DNA of 54,114 nt, taken from NCBI GenBank assembly GCA_006844705.1, contig SPJS01000106.1:1-54114 (forward strand), in the 5' to 3' direction. The notes beneath the pieces are model-generated. The model searched no databases. It worked only from the letters and a program-made list of their open reading frames with translations, and was not told the origin of the DNA. The stretch comes from Methylococcaceae bacterium. GTDB lineage: Bacteria; Pseudomonadota; Gammaproteobacteria; Methylococcales; Methylomonadaceae. A program made the translations under genes and the position numbers. Below are positions 48,574-54,114 of this stretch, in pieces (the stretch's first letter is position 1; each line of letters starts with the position of its first letter).

Positions 48574-49268
48574 TATTTAACCATTCCCTGCAGGATTGAG
48601 CGAAACCGCGGCTGGATATGTTCCAGCAGCAGGGCGGCCACCGTTTCATCGCTGAAATCAATCTCCATGCCGTCTTCCTGCAACTTGATAAACAGCCCGC
48701 CGCTCAGGTCGTCGGCGACCTCAAACCTCACGCCTTTACGCAGCATTTGTCCGGCCACTTCCGCGGTAAATAACGATAACGCCCCCTGCTTTAAATCTTC
48801 CGGATGTTTTTTCAACTCGTCGGTACCGATCACAGTCTCCGGCAACAGCAGGGTCATTTCTGCGCTTTGATCCATGTCGGCACTCTCGCGAACCTGGGCA
48901 GCCAGGGCCAGAATCAATTGCTCCAGAAACTGGCGATCCTGCATTTTTTGTCCGACCACGCGCGCGACTTCTTCGCTGAAACTGTTGAGTAATTTATCGC
49001 GCAAATTGATGAAGGCATCACGCGCCGCCAATTGCAATGCATCCTGCGCCGAGGCCAGCATATCATCAGCCTGCTGACGCGCTTCGCTTATCAGATGATC
49101 CACCTCCTGCTCGGCTTCCTGTACAATCCATTCTGCCCGTTTCTGGGCATTCAGCACAATATCTTCCGCGCGCGTCTGACCGGCGTTGACGCCTTCATTT
49201 TTTAGGCGCTCAATCAGTGCTTCAACCCCAGATGCAGTTTGCCGGGATTGCTGTTGTTTTTCGCTCAT
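48573..49268 (-). CDS. atpE: V/A-type ATPase peripheral-stalk subunit E
   Basis: A 231-residue protein. A long N-terminal coiled coil (about 15-95, with AEWIVQEAEQEVDHLISEAR) is followed by a globular alpha/beta C-terminal domain. The E subunit forms the outer stalks with G/H that hold the head still. No separate G/H gene is seen. It starts with an ATGA overlap with the K gene. Confidence 0.85.
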   Translation of the reverse strand: MSEKQQQSRQTASGVEALIERLKNEGVNAGQTRAEDIVLNAQKRAEWIVQEAEQEVDHLISEARQQADDMLASAQDALQLAARDAFINLRDKLLNSFSEEVARVVGQKMQDRQFLEQLILALAAQVRESADMDQSAEMTLLLPETVIGTDELKKHPEDLKQGALSLFTAEVAGQMLRKGVRFEVADDLSGGLFIKLQEDGMEIDFSDETVAALLLEHIQPRFRSILQGMVK

Positions 49269-49720
49269 GACGCCAACCCGGGAATACCGGCACTGATCAC
49301 CAGGGCAAAGATGAAGGCAAAGACGGCAAAACCTTCAACTATCGCCGCCGGAGCAATCGACAGGCCGAAAATCTCTGGCTTGGCCTTGCTCGCATGAATG
49401 GCCGAAGCACAGCATTGCCCCTGATACCAGGCGCTGAATAACAAGGCGCAACCGGCCAGCACGCCTATGGCAAACAAGCCGGGCGCATTATCCACCGTCA
49501 CCGGGCGGTTTAGGGTGAACATGATCACGATGCCGTAGATCACCTGGGATGACGGCATGGCCGACACCCCGACATAACGGCCGTAACCGCTTTCCGTATC
49601 CAGCATAGCGCCGATTGCCGCCTGTCCGGCAATGGCGCAGCCCATAATACTGCCGATCGCACCCAGCGCCATTGGCGCATAGAGTCCCAGCCAACCAAGA
49701 ATTATTTGAAAATCAGCCAT
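49265..49720 (-). CDS. atpK: V/A-type ATPase membrane proteolipid subunit K
   Basis: A 151-residue proteolipid with two hairpins (four TM segments). The carboxylate Glu129 in PAAIVEGFAVF is in the second hairpin; the first has MPSSQVIYG in its place. The Na+ ligands of Enterococcus hirae NtpK (Thr64, Gln65, Gln110, Glu139) align as Ser58, Gln59, Gln100 (AWYQGQ) and Glu129, with the Gln-to-Glu spacing of 29 conserved. This points to sodium rather than proton coupling. It overlaps the I and E genes at both ends. Confidence 0.93.
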   Translation of the reverse strand: MADFQIILGWLGLYAPMALGAIGSIMGCAIAGQAAIGAMLDTESGYGRYVGVSAMPSSQVIYGIVIMFTLNRPVTVDNAPGLFAIGVLAGCALLFSAWYQGQCCASAIHASKAKPEIFGLSIAPAAIVEGFAVFAFIFALVISAGIPGLAS

Positions 49721-51507
49721 CAGCCTGCTCCTTTTTTTGCAAACTCTTTAAACGGGTAGCCTTCATCAGAGACACTCCAGTTGTAAAATTCAATAAAATT
49801 AAGTCGTAAACCATGCACCACCCCGCTCATCAGACACAGCATCAAATTCAGACTGTGGCCGAATAACAGAATCAACAGGCTTAACAACAAACCGGCACCG
49901 GGCACCGTCTGCCCGACCTGGACGGCGAGCTGGTTAAAGGTCATTGCCAATGATGCACTGGCCAGACCCAATGCAAACAGGCGCATGTAGCTGAGCACAT
50001 CACCAAACAAGCGGGTGGCGGTGGTCAATTGCTGGATACCGTCCCACAGTCTTGCCACAACATCGGCAGGTTTGTGCACTGCCTGACGGCTGCTGAACAA
50101 CACCACCGCGCTAGCGGCAACAATCAACATCGCGAGGGCCGTATCTTTTATGACAGCATTTTGCTCGCCTTCGCCCCACCACATCAGATAGCCTCCAGCG
50201 ACTGCCAAACACCAGCCCAGGCAGGCCAACGCCGTCCACTGCCGTCGCCATTGCCAGGCCTTGATCAGGTTCGCTACACTTAAATGTACCGCTCCGACGC
50301 TGATGGACAGCTGCATCATGCTGTCAAAATCGTTGAGATCAACTATTTTCAAGCTCGCAGGCCAGCTGTCTACGGATGGAGAGGCGCCGAAATAACTGCC
50401 GCACAATACGCCCCACAGTATCGAGGAAAACAAGGTCATGCTGAGCAGACTGCGCAAGCGACGCCTTTTCAGTGATGTGCTCAGTGAGCGCCACTTGATC
50501 AACAGCAACAGTGCAAACACCGCAGCGTAACCGGCATCGGACAGAATCATGGCAAAAAACAATGCGAAGGAAAAAAACACCATCGGCGTTGGATCCCAGT
50601 CCTGATAGGCCGGGGTCTGATAAAAGCTGATCAATTGTTCACCGCCGGCAATGTTGTCATTGTTTTCCAGTAATGTCGGCGGCCTGTCGGCGACCTGTGT
50701 ATCACTGACCAGCATGGCTAAATGATGCGTGTCGGCAAACTGGTGGTAATCTGTGATCAAGCGTTCCGGTACCCATGCCTGGATAACGAACACCTCATCG
50801 ATATCCAGTGCCATCTGGCGCGCAAATTTGAGTGCATCATGTTCTGCCACATTGACCAGACTCAGGCTCAGCAAGCTGGTCCAGCGCGTTAAAGATTCAC
50901 GTTCAGCCTGCAAATCATCCAGTTTGAGTTCCAGCATCTGCAGTTCTTTTTGCAACTGCGCCAGCGGCACACTACCGGTATGCGTGCGCGGAACCGGCAT
51001 CAACGAGGTTTCGGGTTCCTGTTCGGCCAATACCACGACATAGCAATGGATGTTGTCACTGGCCACTACTTGCCAGGTTAATGCGTCATCCACTTTTTTC
51101 ATCAGTCGTTTGGGGACGATATAAAACCACAGCATCAATGGACCAAGGTCGGCAAATTCAAAACTGCCCCACGGCATCATGTTGTCAATCCGCTGCTGCA
51201 GAAATTCGCGCTGTTCGGAAAGGCTGATCACATCCGCCTGCACCTGCAATACCTGCTGCACGATGTCACGCGCATTGAATGAATCATCCTCCTGCACCTG
51301 ATGGCGTTTATTGGCGCACTGGGTCAGATATTTAAGTGCCTGATGCGCCTTTTCCGTCTGTTGTTGACTCATCCCCGGCTTCAGATTTTCCTCTGCCGTC
51401 AGCGGAATCAAATGTGCCCCGCCGGTCAATTGCATCTGCTGCAACACCTGTTTTTTTTCCTTCAGCACGCCGCACAAGGTGATTTTTTTTAACGGGACGA
51501 TAGACAT
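49720..51507 (-). CDS. atpI: V/A-type ATPase subunit I (a)
   Basis: A 595-residue protein: a cytosolic N-terminal half with coiled coils (about 1-300) and seven to eight C-terminal membrane segments. The key half-channel Arg is expected in the GDVLSYMRLFALGLASASLAM segment near residue 510, where it reads YMRLFALG. This subunit carries the ion path next to the K ring. It starts 1 bp after the D stop. Confidence 0.92.
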   Translation of the reverse strand: MSIVPLKKITLCGVLKEKKQVLQQMQLTGGAHLIPLTAEENLKPGMSQQQTEKAHQALKYLTQCANKRHQVQEDDSFNARDIVQQVLQVQADVISLSEQREFLQQRIDNMMPWGSFEFADLGPLMLWFYIVPKRLMKKVDDALTWQVVASDNIHCYVVVLAEQEPETSLMPVPRTHTGSVPLAQLQKELQMLELKLDDLQAERESLTRWTSLLSLSLVNVAEHDALKFARQMALDIDEVFVIQAWVPERLITDYHQFADTHHLAMLVSDTQVADRPPTLLENNDNIAGGEQLISFYQTPAYQDWDPTPMVFFSFALFFAMILSDAGYAAVFALLLLIKWRSLSTSLKRRRLRSLLSMTLFSSILWGVLCGSYFGASPSVDSWPASLKIVDLNDFDSMMQLSISVGAVHLSVANLIKAWQWRRQWTALACLGWCLAVAGGYLMWWGEGEQNAVIKDTALAMLIVAASAVVLFSSRQAVHKPADVVARLWDGIQQLTTATRLFGDVLSYMRLFALGLASASLAMTFNQLAVQVGQTVPGAGLLLSLLILLFGHSLNLMLCLMSGVVHGLRLNFIEFYNWSVSDEGYPFKEFAKKGAG

Positions 51508-51508
51508 A

Positions 51509-52105
51509 TCAGACCGTCACCCGTTTGTTTTTGGTCATCTTGGCTCTGACCACCGCCGCAGTTTCGCTGTCCGACAAATAAATGCGGATTTTACGAATAT
51601 TATCGCGGGTCTTCGGAATCAGCACTTTATCAAACAGATTAACCCGCTGGGTGACTTTTTTAACCGCGTCATCCAGTCGCTGCAAGCGTTGTTGCTCAAC
51701 CTGTTGCTGCACCCTGAGATGTAGCATCTGCTTGATCTTTTTCACATAATGATCAACCCAGTGCGGCTTGCAAAAATACGAATAGGGTTGTTCAGTAAAA
51801 CTTAGGTGTTTAACTTTCGGTAAACTCACACCGACATGATTTTCCTGATCAATCTCAAGCCGTTCGATGCTGACCAGCATTTCAAGGTCTATACTGCTAA
51901 CCGACAACATCGGCAATTGCGCCACAATCTCATCCTGCAAGGCTTTAATCTTGTCCTCGGTACCCCGCATTTGTTTTTGCACTTTTATTTTTTCCGCCAT
52001 TAACTGCTGACGCTTTAAATCCAGCGACGGCAAATACTGACGATACCGCTTCAGCAGCGTGCTTTGTTTATGCAAGGAGGCCTTGCTATACGCCAGCCTG
52101 CTCAT
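51509..52105 (-). CDS. atpD: V/A-type ATPase central-stalk subunit D
   Basis: A 198-residue long helical-hairpin protein (coiled coils at about 12-70 and 125-185). The C-terminal half holds VTQRVNLFDKVLIPKTRDNIRKIRIYLSD, the typical subunit D motif. It is the rotor shaft joining the A3B3 head to the membrane ring. It overlaps the B gene by 20 bases. Confidence 0.9.
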   Translation of the reverse strand: MSRLAYSKASLHKQSTLLKRYRQYLPSLDLKRQQLMAEKIKVQKQMRGTEDKIKALQDEIVAQLPMLSVSSIDLEMLVSIERLEIDQENHVGVSLPKVKHLSFTEQPYSYFCKPHWVDHYVKKIKQMLHLRVQQQVEQQRLQRLDDAVKKVTQRVNLFDKVLIPKTRDNIRKIRIYLSDSETAAVVRAKMTKNKRVTV

Positions 52106-53441
52106 GTGCCGGAAAGTATTTATCGATTAAGGCCTGTTTCATTAACAACTCTTCCTTGTCGAAACATTCAGCCAGGGTTTGCCAACTTAAATCCAGGGCG
52201 TCTTCCAGATCCAGCGCGACATTGATGTCCATAAACCGCACACGGAATAACTCACCGAACTTCAGCAATTTGTTGTCAAAATCGGATAATTCAAACGCCA
52301 TCGCCTGTTTCTGCTCTGCTTCGTTGGCACCGGAGTAGAAGCGAATCATGGTGTTCATAATCTGTGCATGATCTTCGCGCGTCACCTTGCCGATGACATG
52401 CTGCTTCAAGCGCGACAACGAGCCGAACGGATCGAGCATTTTGTTGTGCAGGTAAAACTGGCCTTCGGTGATGTAACCTGTATTGTCCGGCACAGGATGC
52501 GTCACATCATTACCCGGCATGGTCGTCACCGACAGAATGGTGACCGAACCCGCACCGCGGTAATCGCAGGCTTTTTCATATCGGCGCGCCAGTTGCGAAT
52601 ACAAATCCCCCATATAGCCGCGATTGGACGGCACATGTTCCATGGCGATGCCCACCTCTTTCATGGCATCGGCATAAGCCGTCATATCCGTCATCAACAC
52701 CAGTACTTTTTTGCCCTGCTCGACAGCAAAGCGTTCTGCGACTGTCAGCGCCAGATCGGGCACCAGCAGGCGTTCGACAATGGGATCAGAAGCCTGATTG
52801 ACAAACATCACCGTTCGCGCGAACACCCCGGCCTGCTCAAAGCGCGAGCGGAAGAAATGAAAGTCATCAAAGATCAGCCCGAGTCCGGCAAAAACGACGA
52901 TGTCAGCATCGGCCTGAATGCCGATACGGGCAAGAAATGCGTTATAGGGTTCGCCAGAAATGGAAAAAATTGGAATTTTCTGGCTTTCCACCAGACTGTT
53001 GAACAGGTCAATCATCGGCACGCGCGTGCGAATCATTTTTGAGGCCAACACCCGCTTCATCGGATTAACCGAGGTGCTTTCAATAGGGACTTTGGGATCA
53101 GGCTGGAGATCGGAGCCACCATCTATCGGTCGGCCCGTACCATTAAATATACGCCCCAGAATATTCGCAGAATAAGTGACCTGCATGGATTTCCCAAGAA
53201 AACGCACGGCCGCTTGCGTCGAAATGCCCTGGGTACCGGAAAAAACCTGCAGCGCTACATCGCCGTCCTGAATTTTGATCACCTGCGCCAGCGAGGCATG
53301 CTGCGCACCCTCTTCCACCACCGCCAGATCACCGAATCGTGGCGTAATAGCCTGCAATGTCTCTTTTCCGGCAACATTTACAGTCACAATATTGCCGATG
53401 ATTGACTTGATGCGGACATGTCTGACCAGATGAGCGATCAC
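52086..53441 (-). CDS. atpB: V/A-type ATPase regulatory subunit B
   Basis: A 451-residue subunit: N-terminal beta-barrel (about 1-75), a nucleotide-binding fold where Walker A is replaced by ISGEPYNAFLARI (non-catalytic, as expected), and the ALTVAERFAVEQGKKVLVLMTDMTAYADAMKE and PSNRGYMGDLYSQLA motifs. It alternates with A in the head. The start is GTG at 53441 with GGGAG 6 bases upstream. It is the first gene of the operon. Confidence 0.95.
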   Translation of the reverse strand: MIAHLVRHVRIKSIIGNIVTVNVAGKETLQAITPRFGDLAVVEEGAQHASLAQVIKIQDGDVALQVFSGTQGISTQAAVRFLGKSMQVTYSANILGRIFNGTGRPIDGGSDLQPDPKVPIESTSVNPMKRVLASKMIRTRVPMIDLFNSLVESQKIPIFSISGEPYNAFLARIGIQADADIVVFAGLGLIFDDFHFFRSRFEQAGVFARTVMFVNQASDPIVERLLVPDLALTVAERFAVEQGKKVLVLMTDMTAYADAMKEVGIAMEHVPSNRGYMGDLYSQLARRYEKACDYRGAGSVTILSVTTMPGNDVTHPVPDNTGYITEGQFYLHNKMLDPFGSLSRLKQHVIGKVTREDHAQIMNTMIRFYSGANEAEQKQAMAFELSDFDNKLLKFGELFRVRFMDINVALDLEDALDLSWQTLAECFDKEELLMKQALIDKYFPAHEQAGV

Positions 53442-53491
53442 GATCTACTCCCTAAGAGATCTGTTTCCAAAAAACGGCTATTTCCTTACAG

Positions 53492-53521
53492 ACTATAAGA
53501 TATTTGCGAGACTTTTTACAA
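53492..53521 (-). promoter_or_regulatory. Candidate promoter of the V-ATPase operon
   Basis: On the minus strand, TTGTAA (53521-53516), 18-bp spacer, TATAGT (53497-53492). It would give an untranslated leader of about 45 nt before the GTG at 53441. Hexamers match consensus at 4 and 5 of 6 positions. Confidence 0.4.
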
Positions 53522-53663
53522 CCTGTTTTCACTATCGTAATGAAAATTACCGGCTCCTTTGGCTTGATAAATGCTCCTGCTCGTACTGTGTGTCCATCTG
53601 TAGATGAGGTTAGCCTTGGAGTAATCCGGCATTTCCAACACCGAAATTTCAAATTGCTGTCAT

Positions 53664-53689
53664 GGTGGAATGCGTTTCACTTTTCCACC
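53664..53689. repeat. REP-like palindrome GGTGGAA...TTCCACC
   Basis: A 7-bp stem with 12-nt loop (GGTGGAATGCG and TTTTCCACC at the ends). It resembles the dispersed extragenic GGTGGAT-type repeats of gammaproteobacteria, from memory. Copy number is not testable here. Confidence 0.4.
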
Positions 53690-53745
53690 CTTGTATATTA
53701 AAGGTGTCTTCAATCACAAGACTAATTAACCCCCAAAAGTTTATA

Positions 53746-53955
53746 ATGATTGTCGATTTGGGGAAGCCGTTATGCCCTGAAGCCATGAGCTTATCGGTAG
53801 AATTGATGGTCTTACCTCAAGACATGAGCGTGAAACAGTAAGTCACCTATGCCGGCGTGGTTCTTAGGAGACTGGCGGATTATGGGATTCGTCGCGAAAA
53901 AAATTTGTTTAAACTCAACCCCGAAACTTTAGTATATAATTTTTTAAATTTCTGA
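53746..53955 (+). pseudogene. Short broken open frame
   Basis: From ATG at 53746 a 31-codon frame (MIVDLGKPLCPEAMSLSVEL...) stops at TAA 53839-53841. The same frame then continues open for 37 codons (...VLRRLADYGIRREKNLF...) to TGA at 53953-53955, which reaches the edge of the palindromic element. A single in-frame stop in an otherwise open frame next to a mobile-looking element suggests a decayed small gene. No family is recognised, so this is low confidence. Confidence 0.25.
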
Positions 53956-54114
53956 AGGAACCTCTGATTAAGTTGGTTAGAATTTAGCGCAGAAAAAACT
54001 GTCGCTATTTTTCGCGAAGAGAGCAGTAATAGTCATTCTATTGCGCCGATCTTCGTGGAAAATAGCGACAGTTTTAGCAAGCTAAAAATAATTGGACTTG
54101 ATCAGAGGTTCCTT
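53955..54114. mobile_element. MITE-like palindromic element
   Basis: Terminal inverted repeats AAGGAACCTCTGATTA (53955-53970) and its near-complement TGATCAGAGGTTCCTT (54099-54114). An inner perfect 17-bp repeat, AAAACTGTCGCTATTTT at 53995-54011, has its complement at 54059-54075. Smaller arms (GCAGTAATAG with CTATTGC, TTTAGC with GCTAAA) make almost the whole 160 bp fold back on itself. It encodes no protein. It looks like a non-autonomous element moved in trans by a transposase, perhaps of an IS5-like type (weak guess). The window ends exactly at the outer repeat, so target duplication cannot be checked. Confidence 0.75.

Larger units (their letters stand above)
53442..53954. other. Gene-poor stretch upstream of the V-ATPase operon
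   Basis: About 510 bp with no convincing intact gene. It holds a candidate promoter for the ATPase operon, a GGTGGAA/TTCCACC palindrome and a broken short frame, and ends at the MITE-like element. The 66-codon open frame on the minus strand here has no ribosome-binding site and no recognisable family. Confidence 0.6.

Noticed and set aside
52368..53042. 224-codon frame on the plus strand
   Set aside because: Antisense to the V-ATPase B gene; His/Arg-rich shadow with no family pattern.
53452..53652. 66-codon frame on the minus strand upstream of the ATPase B gene
   Set aside because: No ribosome-binding site and would overlap the candidate promoter; no family pattern.

Overview
This window looks like an ordinary chromosomal segment of a gammaproteobacterium of moderate G+C. 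Supporting points are the conserved block rpsB-tsf-pyrH-frr-uppS-cdsA-dxr-rseP, the leuC-leuD-leuB-asd-fimV block, polar-flagellum genes with a FleS/FleR (FlrB/FlrC) pair, a LapD/LapG pair, and a BarA/GacS-type hybrid kinase. A marine or halophilic, possibly Methylophaga-like, member would fit the sodium-type energy genes and the pyrophosphatase. That guess rests on memory of the families, not on a search.

Layout. Positions 1-2809 (+) hold the 3' end of a TonB-dependent receptor, a YfiR-like periplasmic protein and a membrane histidine kinase. Positions 2884-7827 (-) read, in transcription order: group II truncated haemoglobin, LapD, LapG, a YgjP-like metallohydrolase, a ScsD-like thioredoxin and an OmpR-type response regulator. 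A Bax-inhibitor-1 protein (+) ends at a shared two-way terminator near 8719-8747. Positions 8746-19731 (-) are flagellar and chemotaxis genes: fleS, fleR, fliE, F, G, H, I, J, K, then cheW, a 53-codon ORF and a DUF2802 gene. At 20059 (+) lies an unrecognised Lys/Ala-rich protein with four short GVxKYL repeats and a Cys/His tail. Positions 21040-29211 (-) hold the rpsB...rseP translation/envelope block followed by dsbC. barA (+) follows, then fimV, asd, leuB, leuD, leuC and adk (all -). Positions 39816-43972 are small housekeeping genes: DUF1415, a TPR-like protein, DUF2288, a gamma carbonic anhydrase, an SPFH/SHOCT protein and a zinc-ribbon protein. Positions 43986-53441 (-) hold a membrane pyrophosphatase and a compact V/A-type ATPase operon (B-D-I-K-E-DUF2764-A). 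The last 670 bases are a gene-poor stretch with a REP-like palindrome, a broken ORF and a 160-bp palindromic MITE-like element.

The most interesting region is 43986-53441. The proteolipid subunit carries the ligand pattern of sodium-binding rotary ATPases (S58, Q59, Q100, E129). The pyrophosphatase carries K+-dependence residues (A463, G466) and the Na+-PPase-type glutamate (E231). Together they suggest a sodium-linked ATP/PPi energy module. Its operon order is a circular permutation of the chlamydial/spirochaetal order as I remember it, and a mobile-looking palindrome lies upstream. Other points worth a second look are the GVxKYL repeat protein, the haemoglobin-LapD-LapG operon, the orphan PdsR-like regulator, the jump from fliK to cheW, the replacement of bamA by dsbC after rseP, and the SPFH/zinc-ribbon pair.

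I saw no tRNA or rRNA genes, CRISPR arrays, prophage genes or intact transposases.
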